The notes beneath the pieces are model-generated. The model saw only the letters and a program-made list of their open reading frames with translations. It did no database searches and was not told the DNA's origin. The translations under genes and the position numbers were made by a program. Positions 54,654 through 64,000 of a stretch of DNA of 64,000 bases are shown here, piece by piece (within the stretch, counting starts at the first letter, position 1; every line of letters starts with the position of its first letter). The stretch is from positions 992,001-1,056,000 of the forward strand of contig CM056879.1 in the NCBI GenBank assembly GCA_029876055.1, read 5' to 3'. This DNA is from Madurella fahalii. Lineage: Eukaryota > Ascomycota > Sordariomycetes > Sordariales.

Positions 54654-55994
54654 GTTACTCCTTATGAAGCCGCCGGCCAGACATGGCACGCCTTCGATGC
54701 AACAGTTAGCCATGTCCTACCACACCCATCACGTTAGCGAACTCCAAAAAGCACATGTTCCTCTTCATTACATTGTGATGGCTCATAAAATGTGCGGCGG
54801 CACGACCGGTGCAACTGCAACGCCGCAGGTAAAATTTTAGGGTGTTCAGAGGTGCTGTCGTGAGGGTTGTGTTCTTGCTTTTTTTTTTTTTTTTTTTTTA
54901 GCGGAATCAATCGCATTTCCACACACAGCCACCACCACATCCCTCGGGCTTCTGCTCAGGTTCTGCCAGGCGGTGTTCGGATTGTTCAGGGGGACATCAG
55001 AAAAGGCTAACAAGGAGGTAGTGCTCTGCATGTCAGTGGAGTCTATCAAATGAGAATGGCAACGCTTCGCGAGGGTTTTGGTAGAAAGTTATTGGCTTGT
55101 CGAAATGGGGCTACGTAGAGTACCTTATCTTATCTACCGTATCTTACAAAAGTGGGGCAACACCCAGCAAACTTGAGACGAAGGTAGGTTTTGCGCGACT
55201 GCGCAATATTGAACCTGGTCGATTCAAATTCATCGCTTCTTAATTACAGCTTCCCGGCTCTGCAAAAATTCCTTTCGAATCAAATACACTCACTTCTTCT
55301 GTCAGTTATACGCCCTACAAAGTATGTGCTATTTTCATCAGACGCAATGGGCTTGCGGCTATTGGAAATGGGGCCGGTTCCGTGCGCATTGCAACAAGGA
55401 GTACCGCGTATCGGAGACGTGCGGCTTGAAGCTCGTTCATGGCACACCGACATTCCAGCCCGATGAATGCAAGTCTGCGTCCGCATTGAGAAGAATGAAC
55501 GGCGGATTCGGAGGATGACAGAAGACGTGGAAAGATGGACAAGAGAAGGGCGCAGGACGGAAACGGTTCGCAAGACCAGGGATGATGTGACAGATATTGT
55601 GAGATCGATCCGCCATCTCCAGAATTTTCACGATAGCAGGGTCCGAAGCCTTGGTAGTTCTGGAGACGCTTTTGCTGGCGCTCACGCCGCAGTTGCCGCG
55701 CCCGTATCGATGGCGGCTGCTGTTCCCGTATCGGTGGGAATAGGCGATTCTTTCTCAGCAGCCGGAGGTGAAGATGGCAGAAGAGGATTCGAAACGGAGA
55801 GAAACATGATTTTTAAGACTTCAATGGAGCGGCATGATCTCTTCGGCCAACCTATTCACGCCAATTATATCAAAGCCCCAAGTTTGATGTCGGCAGGGCC
55901 TGTCCCACCCCGGCGCTTGTCGACGATCCTTTTCCAGACGGCTTTACCGGTCACAGCCCCTTTATTCCCGAAAGTTTCCCATATATTCCGAGAT
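54654..55994. other. intergenic, upstream of the zinc-cluster gene
   Basis: Contains a T run at about 54879-54899. From 55467 a frame is open into the regulator's first exon (see 55995-58090), so part of this could be coding. No other gene recognised. Confidence 0.4.
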
Positions 55995-58090
55995 ATGATC
56001 CGTGAGGCTGAGCTTAGCCTCAAGGCACCGGCTTTAGACGCCGCAAAGAAATCTTGCCGCCTCTGTGTACGTTTACCAATGCAACGGGCTCTATGGCGCT
56101 TATCAAGCTCACTGTTCAAAAGGTGAAAAATGGACTTGAATGTGACGGCCGCAAGCCTTGCGCTCGTTGCACTACGGCCAACACACTCTGCTTCTATCCG
56201 AGACAACTTTCTGCATCGAAACCACACGATAGTGCGAGATCTTCAAATCCAGGACGGCCCGTCGGTCGGTTGGCAATTCTAGATGATTTCGAGCAAGAGA
56301 ACACATCACGGATAAAACGTTTGACGCTGGGGGATGACTTGGACCATGAGAGGGCACCGTCATCGGCATGCTTTGAACGGCGAAAGAACTCCTATGGTTT
56401 CCCGGAGCCTTCTCCTATCCCTGAACGCTTCGAACATGGGGCCAGGTAAGACTAACTCCTCTATAGCGTGGAAGTTCGTGCTAAAGCGAGAGAGGGTTAG
56501 ATCTGCTGGAATTGGCCGCCAGTTGAACGATGGAAGACCGCTTATTCATTCGCGATTCAACGCAGGGGAATCCCTAGAAATGTCTTCCCATAGCAGCAAG
56601 GAACTTGACACAGACTGCACTTTCTCGGAAACAGGATCAAGCGTTTCCCAATCATCGACTGACTCAACCACATCCGGGGTGGATGAGATCCGTTTCAGGA
56701 CGCTTGTGATACATGCCCTACAAGATACCAATCGAATCATTATCGAAGCCATAAAAAGTGAGCTCTGGTCTCGCCCTAAGGACGTTCCATCCTCGGCGAC
56801 TTGCGCCGACGAGGGCGGAACACAGCGTTCGACGTCCGTAAACGCAAGTAACTCGGGAGGTTTGGGCTCGGGATCGACCTTTCCAAGCAACCATGGCCCG
56901 AAACGCAAGAGACTTAGTGTTAGAGACCCGAATGATCCCAGTGACGAAGAGGAAGACGAACGACAGCCATCTAGAGCAAGAGCAGCAGCGCGAAAAGATG
57001 CAACAAGCCGCCGCAAACTTGCTTGTCCGTTTTACCAGAAAGATCCATGGAAATACCGTTTCCAGCGGTCATGTCGGGGTCCAGGCTGGCCAACAATCCA
57101 CCGTTTAAAGTATGTATTGCGCACCAACTTACACCCGAGGATATGCTGCTGACTGATACCTGTAATCACCAAACAGAGAACACATCTACAGGCGCCACGC
57201 AATGCCCATCCACTGCAGTAGATGCCGCGTCGTATTCGATACTGACGCTGAACTGACCGTTCACATACGCGTCGCTAAGGACGAGATCTGCGAGCTTAAT
57301 GCAAGCGAACCTATCGAGGGCTTTACTCCTGATCAGGGGAAAGCCATGAGGTGCCGCAAAACTCGTGGGCTCTCGGAGGAAGAGAGGTGGAAAGAGTTGT
57401 ATATCTTGTTGTTCCCAGACTGCGACCCCGAGGCCGTCCCTGAGCCATGTAACTCCGTCTCCCTGATACCTCTCGATCTTTCTATATCCGCTAATCTCTT
57501 GAGCAGACCACACCGAGGATTCGTCAACGCAGGAGTTGTACCAATACCAACAATATGTTCAGAGAGAGGCGGCACTGCAAGTGAGAGCACGACTCACTGA
57601 CAATGACTCAATCTTGCGGGTTCACGGCCTGCCGGAACCGGTTTGCCATGAACTTCTTCAACAGCTTACAGGTCTAGTGAGGGATGTTCATTTAGACCTG
57701 TTTCGCAAGTATAGAGCCTCCCGTCAGCGAGCTCTGCAGCAGCCCAATGAAAGCGTCGGCGGTAGTGGTCTGGGATCTGGTGAGAGCGACAGGATATCAA
57801 CTCCTGAACTGCCGTCAACGGAAAGCGACTTGGCGGGAGCCGATACATCCATTGGTTACGGTCTGTGCCCAGACAGCCTGCAAGAGGCACCAGAGATTGA
57901 CGGGTTCCCCGCAGTGGAAGGACTCGGACTCGACCCCTTGGACGAAATGGAAAACGTTCTCTGTGATATGGATGGGTGGTTCACTGGTGGATCGTTTGCA
58001 AACATGGGCGACTTTGATCTCGGCCCCTATCTACCTTGTCCACCTGCGCTAGGTTTGCCACAAGCAGATCGATGTCTGGCAGACGGATGA
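55995..58090 (+). CDS. Zn2Cys6 fungal regulator with second zinc-binding region
   Basis: Five exons: 55995-56066, 56123-56445, 56501-57109, 57177-57448, 57507-58090 (619 aa). The first intron (56067-56122) splits the binuclear cluster; splicing gives C-x2-C-x6-C-x5-C-x2-C-x6-C at residues 21-47 (CRLC|VKNGLECDGRKPCARC). Later, ACPFYQKDPWKY with SCRGPGWPTIHRLK (from Cys307) splices at 57110-57176 into EHIYRRHAMPIHCSRC, a Cys/His pattern found in many sordariomycete proteins. An acidic stretch (SDEEEDER) precedes it, and a Glu/Asp-rich C-terminus could be an activation region. Likely a nuclear transcription factor of unknown target. The frame is open upstream to 55467, so an earlier start cannot be excluded. 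The second intron acceptor (56500) is the least certain. Confidence 0.75.
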
Positions 58091-59735
58091 GGACCAGTTC
58101 TAGCTGCCCCAAATGCTGTATCCGATCGAACGCCTTGCGCATCTCTACCAACATTTGTTCGTTTTGCGTTTTGATTGTCCTTAGCGATTTGTTTTGTTTT
58201 GATTAATTAGATGATAGTTGACGAGAGGACGATAATTATTCAGTAATTTCGCTCTGCTTCGAACTTCTACTCAAATTTCCGACCAGTTACTTGTTCTCAA
58301 TTCACGGTGCGGATTGGACAATTTGCAGATCTGGCCACAGTGTTGTTCAAGATTAAGAATTTCTAGTGCTGAATGAGATGACTTCTATCCGAGCCTCCAA
58401 CCAACTTGAAGCATTACACTGTTGCCTCAATCCTAGGGCAACATCTGCCGGGGCCTCAAAATTGTGATACCTTGGGTATTTGTATTTGCCACCGGACCCT
58501 TAATTCTAACAACATAGCCCAGCAACTCAACTGTCACCCTGAGTGCTTAGGTTGTTAGCTTGCCACGGGCTGCGAGGTAGACCTGGGTTCAATTCCCAGA
58601 CTCACAGGAGACCCAAGCTGGGGAAGCCGGCGAGACTCTTGACTCTGACCTGAAATGATACGGGAGGCAGTGCTTAGGCCCCGAGCTGTAACAACGCGCG
58701 ACGAACAGGGACCAGAGACGCCAGGGCTATTCCTCTGCGCAAGCCAAACGGAATGCGGTGATCGCCCTACGTCTAGTATCTAGCCTCTGCTTCGGAGAGC
58801 ATTGTGGGTTCATCGGATGATATGCCTCCGGAGGGATGCATATATGTATAAAGCATGCCCACTGACTGGTTCGTGCAATATAGCTCCAACATTTATTTGT
58901 GTTACTCGATATGGACGTTATAATTATGCACTACCATCATTCTGGTTGTTGCTCTCGGCAACGCTCATTCTCATCCTTGATCATTGTAATAGGCCTCGAC
59001 TAGGTTACAACGGAGAATGCAGGTTAGTGAAGGAAAGATCGCCATTCGGGGTGGCCATTGCAAATAAGCCGCCGTACGCAGGTAGGTGACACCTCACACA
59101 CTTCTATACCAGAGGCCAATCCTCGTCGAGTTACCGCAAGGTATCTGGCTGTGCCAATCATTGAGCAGTTAGTCCCTCTGTGAGAAGTAGAATTTAGTTG
59201 CGGGTCCAGGCTGGAGTCGACGTAATTGTGGCGGATCAGGTAGGCTCGGCCGTAAAGACATCGGTGGCTTTATCAGCCGGTGTCAATTACATGGAGTTGT
59301 GTCGGGATATTGGTTTGGGCAGGTGATGCTGACCCGACGTTTGTTAACGAGGCCCCTATGAGACTAACAGGTGGGTTAGGGTTAACATAATAGTAAGTTG
59401 GTTTAGGTGAATATTCAATTAGTGAGCTGCTGCGCGATTCAAATCCCCAAGACATCTGGGCCCAGCCTTTTTCAGGGGTATTTGGCCCCGCTCAAGGTCC
59501 AGGGGTCTGCAAACACAATTTACCCCACCGGGCCTAGTAGAGTTACACTTATAAGACCATGGTTTCCGTAAGAGCACCGTACCGTCCTCGATTCGACAGT
59601 TTCCTGTCCCTGCTCATCAAACTAGAGTCTAACTTCTGCTCTCATGGCGGGAGAAAACTGCAGCTCGGTTTCTCGTATTCGCCGCGTAACTGCATCGCAT
59701 TCGAGGGAGAAACCACGGTCGCGACAGCCAGGACG
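58091..59735. other. intergenic with tRNA-like sequence
   Basis: 1.6 kb without a convincing protein gene. It holds a tRNA-like segment (58535-58607). Frames at 58802-59089 and 59559-59852 start plausibly but show no domain. Confidence 0.45.
58535..58607 (+). other. tRNA-like sequence (tRNA pseudogene or SINE head)
   Basis: A perfect RNA polymerase III B box GGTTCAATTCC (58586-58596) sits within a 5-bp T stem (CTGGG/CCCAG) with a 7-base loop. A box-A-like GTGCTTAGGTTGTTAGC lies about 40 bp upstream. The anticodon arm has an 8-base loop and the acceptor stem does not pair well, so a functional tRNA is unlikely. Confidence 0.35.
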
Positions 59736-60725
59736 AGAATGGCGACAAGAATGGCAAAGAAACGGAACCAGCACTTCCTTTTCTCCCTGATCAGCGACCA
59801 CGGCCTCTCACCCCGAGCCCCTCCCGCCTCATTGTCACACTCGGCACTCTAGCCAACTTTCCACCAGAATTGCGCCGCCACATCCTCATTGCCGCATTTG
59901 GTGGACGAACCCTGCACTTGGACCTGCGGCTCGCCCACCCGCGGCGACCCCATCCGGCCGCAGATGTTACTTGCCACCCGCAAGTATGAACATGGCCTCG
60001 GCTCGGCGCCCTTAAGCCGGTACTACGACCCGGACACATCCGCTCCCAAGACCTGGCGTTGGTATAGCTGCGTGTGCCACCGCCTGATCCCGCCGCGCTC
60101 CCGGTTAGAGTGGCGTTCGCTCGCTGCGGGAACGGCGACCCACAGATATCCCCATCATGATAACTGTCTCGCGGGCGAGCCAATGTTCTGCCCGATATGG
60201 CCGCCCGAGTACGTCGTCGGCGCGCCGGGTAAATGCACCGTCGGCGCCCTGGGGTGCCTGCTAGCTTGTCGACAGGCGTATGCAGAGGGAATCGACGTGC
60301 TCTACTCGACAAACACTTTCTTTATCGAGAGCGCCGCCCTCTTCGACGCCTGGTTCTGCCCCGTACCGCGCTCACGGCATCTGCTCCTTCCCCAGCGCCT
60401 GGCCAGCATCACCTCCCTCGAGCTGCGGTGGCGGGTCCTCCTCTTCGGCAGGGACAACCAAGAGCACCGGTCGGATCAGGACAGGGCGCATCTGGCCTCG
60501 CACCTCCGCCACTTGTGCGCAGCGTTCCCGAACCTGCGGACCCTCGTCCTTTCGTTCTCCGATCTTCTCTACAATGATCGCCGCGTACGGCCTGCACAAG
60601 CGTTGGACGAGATTGACCGTGTGCTCCTCCGACCCCTCGCGGAAGCTGTTGCACGCTTGCCATTGCGAGCACAGCAGCAGAGCGTTGTGGTTGAGCTGCC
60701 GTCGAAAATGTCTTTGGCGACCTAA
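59736..60725 (+). pseudogene. DUF7730-like protein, frame disrupted
   Basis: Two frames carry one apparent protein. The first (about 59736-59950) reads NGDKNGKETEP, then FPPELRRHILIAAFGGRTLH and LDLRLAHPRRPHP. The second (to 60725) continues LLATRKYEHGLG, WYSCVCHR, GALGCLLACRQAYAEGIDVL and YSTNTFF, ending at TAA. The ELRRHIL start and LLACRQAYAEGIDVLYSTN motif are typical of the fungal DUF7730 family (F-box-like, function unknown). A small frameshift or unrecognised intron between about 59930 and 59970 joins them. A 278-codon frame from ATG 59889 exists, but its first 30 residues run out of frame through the conserved start. A sequencing error is possible. Confidence 0.5.
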
Positions 60726-61097
60726 ATGGTTTCAACGGGACGCCGGGTCTCGCACTGGAAGCGGAACGGAGGGGTGACGAGTGGGGTGATGGCAGAGGCA
60801 TTTGGTTACGGTATCCGGTGCCTGGTGCTCGGCCTACTCACGAGGGTGAGAAAGAGAAAACATGGGATGGAAGCAGCAGCTCAGACAACGGCGGCCTCTT
60901 TTACTATATCAAGCAGGGCATGGAGAGCGATCTCTTCTGGGATGGTGATAGCAACCCCCGGTCCATCCAAGGCCAGATCAATGCGGGGCATGGCCGTTTT
61001 AGTAGGGTAAGGGGGGATAAGCATTGATTGGGCAACATTGTACGCATACACGCCGGACCGTTCCAGATACCCATACATTTCCGCTAATAGTGCTACA
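60726..61097. other. intergenic
   Basis: Region between convergent genes; no feature recognised. Confidence 0.4.
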
Positions 61098-62246
61098 TCA
61101 TATCCCTACGCATACATACACGTCGGGCTAGAGGCCCCAACACTCACCCCCGTTATTCACGGCCGGATTCCAGGCATAGAAGTCGCTCAGTGCAATGTTA
61201 TGAGCATTAGCAATCGCCCAGCAACCATCATCAGCCTGGACCAAGTAAAACTCCTTGCACCCCGACACCATGCCATCCCGGATCGGTGACGGCATCGCAA
61301 CGCCACCGCTGCTCGTGCTCGACGGTGACACCGGGGAAGTCGAGGACGGGGGGACCGATGTCGAATCCACGGTGCTCGTGCTCGTCGGATCCTCGCTGCT
61401 CGAACTCGTGGATGTGCCAGTCAACCCAACGCAGACGTAGAAATCCGTCAGGAGGTTGCCGCACGCGCTGCCGACGGCGGGATTCCAGCTCAGGAAGTTG
61501 GCTTCCGAGATGCCGTTCTGCGCCGCGATAGACGGGCACGTGCCGGTGCTGCGTTGGGTCAGTTAACATGTACAGTACCATGAGTAGGGCCCGTTCCATC
61601 CCTCATAATAGCCGATGGTTTTGGCATCAGAGCTGCGGCTAGAGCACTCGGGCTTAGAGACCTCGTTGCCGTTGCAAAATTCCTGGGAAATGGTTCGTTA
61701 CAGTGATCAAGTAGTAGTACGCAACCGTAGATATCTTAATTATGACATACCGCGGTAGTTCCGCAGAAACCGAAGTTGCTGCAACAGACCTGTCATGTCT
61801 TGTTAGGCGCCAGAAGAGACAGAAAGTCGAAGAGGCTAGAGTTAACTTACGTTCAATGGACAGGTCGACGCATTACTCCACTGAAGCCCCCAACCTGGGT
61901 CACACTCGCTCTTCCAGCCGCACTGCGAGGTGCATTTCTCACCACAGAAGTCAGGACCGGCGCCACACGCACCGACTCCAGTATCATCGCTATGCTTTGG
62001 TTAGACGAGGTCCCGGAACTACTAACAGGGCAATACTACTTACAGCGGTCTGCATCACCCTAGTGCGCATGGCTTTGTCCGTGAGCAGGTATAGTCCGGT
62101 TCTTCCGCACCTGCCACGACGCCGGCCTCCTCTGCCTGGGACCGGAACTGTGCTGCTGATGCGGCTGCGATCACGGGCCGGATGAAAGCATGCGGTAGCA
62201 GCAGCATGGCAGCCGTGAAGGCGGTGGCCGGGCCGGTCGTCAACAT
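61098..62246 (-). pseudogene. chimeric chitin-binding pseudogene: CBM18, GH18 start, two LysM
   Basis: A signal-peptide exon starts at ATG 62244-62246 (AAMLLLPHAFIRPVIAAASA) and reaches DYTCSRTKPCALG before a TGA. Exons 61851-61994, 61751-61789 and 61098-61682 then splice in one frame (introns 61790-61850 and 61683-61750). They give a hevein-type CBM18 (CPLN|VCCSNFGFCGTTA), SSDAKTIGYYEGWN as in subgroup C GH18 chitinases, and then, with the GH18 domain missing, two LysM domains (CPSIAAQNGISEANFLSWNP and CWAIANAHNIALSDFYAWNP) joined by a Ser/Thr linker. TAA at 61563-61565, TAG at 61128-61130 and the TGA with a frame change break it. No catalytic DxxDxDxE motif remains. It would have been a secreted chitin-binding protein. 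Confidence 0.7.
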
Positions 62247-62987
62247 GGTCCTAGGGCTATCACTCTCAGACGCGAGGGGACGATCTAATGAGAAAGGAGA
62301 TCGAAGAAAGCGGAGAGGGACAGCTCCAAATTGCGCCGCGACGGAAAGGATGAGAGGGAAGGACGCTTTGCTGCCCCTTTCTTGGGCTCCCGACTCCCGA
62401 CTCCTGGATGCAGAGGGATCTATCATCCAACCATTGCTCGTCCGGTGCTAACTTAGCGTTGTCGGCGCGTGCCGAGAGGAAGGTACCGGTACATTCACTT
62501 GTGATATTGCATTGGGGGCCGTCTCGGGCGATATTGCCGTGGATGGGTCTAGCGTGTGGGAATGCCAAGGCCATTATCAATGGATCCATGGTGTGCGACT
62601 CCGCACGTCTCTTGGGAATTCAGGGGGTGGGCGTGGGACCACCTTTGACGTTACAGTCCAATGTTACAACATAGAAGTGATAGTGTATTCTTGTTCGGAT
62701 TACCTTCTGACCTGGAGCCGGTGGAGTAGAACTTACGTTTGATAAACTTGATCCTTGCCGCCGAAGGAGACACCATGCTAGATTCAGTTACTATGTATCC
62801 GGGATTGAAGTCTTGATCGTGGGAGCCTAGGGCCTCTACCCGTGGCTTTGGAGGTTGCCGTCTAGTCGTCTTGCCGGTACCTCGCGACTCCCGGTGTCCT
62901 TTCTCTTTGACTTGCCTGTACACCATCGGCCTCGGTGCGTCACCGCCTGCTCTGAGGTTGTTTGCACTGGCCTAATCTCTGGACTTC
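62247..62987. other. intergenic between divergent genes
   Basis: Promoter region shared by the chitin-binding pseudogene (-) and the SGNH hydrolase (+). No other feature seen. Confidence 0.45.
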
Positions 62988-64000
62988 ATGGTCAAGATGG
63001 GCTCAGGGTCGGCCACTTGCCGGCGCGGCTTCTTGTTCCGAATCGCTGCTCTTTGTCTGGTTTCCGTTACGGCTGCGACTTCAGCCCTAGAGGCGGGGGC
63101 GTCTCTTGAATCACAAGGCGTATCAACCGCCCTGACGACGCCTCAGTTGATTAGGAGAGCTGAAGACCCAATGAACTTTGGATGGGTCGAAAAATGGGCA
63201 GCCATTGGTGACTCATTTACAGCCGGTAAGTGTTGTACGACGGCTTTAAAGAGGCTTGGCTATATACTAATTCCTTCCCAGGCATCGGCTCTGGGCGACA
63301 ATTGGGTAACATGGTACTGCTCGACAAGGCGTGGAAATGCTCCAGATATGACTACTCGTGGCCTCAGGTTGTGAATCAGGCCCTTGGGTCGTCTGTCGAC
63401 AAGTTTCAGTTCGAAGCCTGCAGCGGCGACAGAACAGGAGGCATCTACGACCAGGTTGATGAGCTAGATAGAAACTTGGACTTGGTCATGATGACAGCGG
63501 GAGGAAATGACCTGTGTCTTGTAAGTGATATCATTTCATAATTTCCGGAACAAAAGACGAACAGCTGATCACTAACCTTCCTCTCCGCAGGGTGCTATGA
63601 TCAAAACCTGCATCATTATGCCTTTTGACGGCGAGGAAAGCCTGCCAGGAAATCATCGATAAGGCTCAGGAGAATATCCAGACCATCTTGAAGCCCAACA
63701 TTCGGCAGATCCTAGACAAGCTGAATGGCAAGATCAAAAAGGATGGAGCTCTCATTTACAGCGGCTACGCCCCCTACTTCAACACTGAGAACGGAGACTG
63801 TGCAGACCCTGACGAACAGGAGTGGGCTCTCAAGGCTTTCAAATGGTGGTAGTTCTGGAAGTGGTTCACTCCTTCGTTGAAGTTGACCGTCGAGCGTCGC
63901 AAGAAGTTCAACAAACTCGTCGAGGATATAAACAAGGCCATATCCGAGGTTGTTGAAGAATACGACAAGGACGCCGATATCAAGTACCGGGCTACGTTTT
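62988..64000 (+). pseudogene. secreted SGNH hydrolase, partial and frameshifted
   Basis: Exons are 62988-63225, 63282-63520 and 63591 onward, with introns 63226-63281 (GTAAGT, TACTAAT, CCCAG) and 63521-63590 (GTAAGT, CTGAT, CGCAG). A hydrophobic N-terminal signal (LFRIAALCLVSVTAATSA) precedes block I AAIGDSFTAG with nucleophile Ser76, and block III TAGGNDLCL. The family comprises extracellular esterases and lipases; the substrate is unknown. In exon 3 one extra base near 63647 shifts GEES|CQEIIDKAQ, and a TAG at 63850-63852 interrupts KAFKWW/FWKWF. The reading then continues to the window edge (KFNKLVEDINKAISEVVEE), where the block V His would still be to come. Likely a recent pseudogene unless the extra base is an assembly error. 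Confidence 0.7.

Noticed and set aside
55467..55994. 176-residue extension upstream of the zinc-cluster protein
   Set aside because: In frame and open but low in recognisable features; zinc clusters are usually near the N-terminus. Kept only as an alternative start.
59889..60725. 278-codon frame taken as a complete intact gene
   Set aside because: The conserved DUF7730-like start (ELRRHIL) lies in another frame overlapping its first 30 codons, so the gene model must include a shift or intron.
61563..61592. 25-30-nt intron that would remove the TAA between CBM18/GH18 start and LysM
   Set aside because: GTACAT, CTGAC and CGCAG are present, but it is far shorter than any other intron here and below the usual fungal minimum.

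Overview
The window comes from a filamentous ascomycete, most likely a sordariomycete. Its short introns (about 50-80 bp) have fungal 5' and 3' splice sites and CTGAC or TACTAAT-like branch sites. It carries fungal-only families (Zn2Cys6 regulator, DUF7730-like protein, small secreted cysteine-rich protein, LysM/CBM18 chitin-binding modules, a cellobionic acid phosphorylase-type GH94 enzyme). Its transposons are littered with TAG/TAA stops of the CpA-to-TpA type expected from repeat-induced point mutation (RIP).

Layout. 0-5 kb: a degenerate protein kinase-like gene (-) and a small cysteine-rich protein gene (+). 5-8 kb: a pogo/Fot-type DNA transposon interrupted by a solo LTR, then a second solo LTR. 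8.4-9.7 kb: an intact, intronless DUF2252 gene of bacterial type, stranded between transposons. 10-37.4 kb: a nested transposon block. Target-site duplications (TSDs) give the order. A Ty1/copia copy (Copia-2) received a solo Gypsy LTR (CCTTT, itself holding a solo LTR-A, GCACT), a full-length inverted Copia-3 (GCAAC) and a full-length Ty3/gypsy chromovirus (ACTAC). The chromovirus then received a 1,678-bp LTR element with identical LTRs (TTTCC) that carries a C2H2 zinc-finger ORF. Between chromodomain and 3' LTR the chromovirus also carries a decayed gene on the OPPOSITE strand with four recognisable introns. The young zinc-finger element sits inside the last of those introns.

37.4-52 kb is gene-bearing: a small secreted protein (-), a GMC oxidoreductase pseudogene (-), a small hydrophilic ORF, a secreted 419-aa protein with a cysteine-rich tail, a GH94 phosphorylase (cellobionic acid phosphorylase type), and a 75-aa secreted six-cysteine protein. 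52.5-54.7 kb: a nearly intact pogo transposon (DD35D, one in-frame stop) and another solo LTR-A.

55-64 kb: a five-exon Zn2Cys6 regulator with a second zinc-binding region, a tRNA-like sequence, a frameshifted DUF7730-like gene, a chimeric CBM18-(GH18 start)-LysM-LysM pseudogene, and an SGNH hydrolase with a frameshift and a nonsense codon that runs off the window end.

Functional theme: secreted and plant-polymer-facing functions (GMC oxidase remnant, cellobionate phosphorylase, chitin-binding remnants, SGNH esterase, small secreted proteins) lie in and around a transposon-rich compartment. Several of the single-copy genes are themselves broken by RIP-like stops and small indels.
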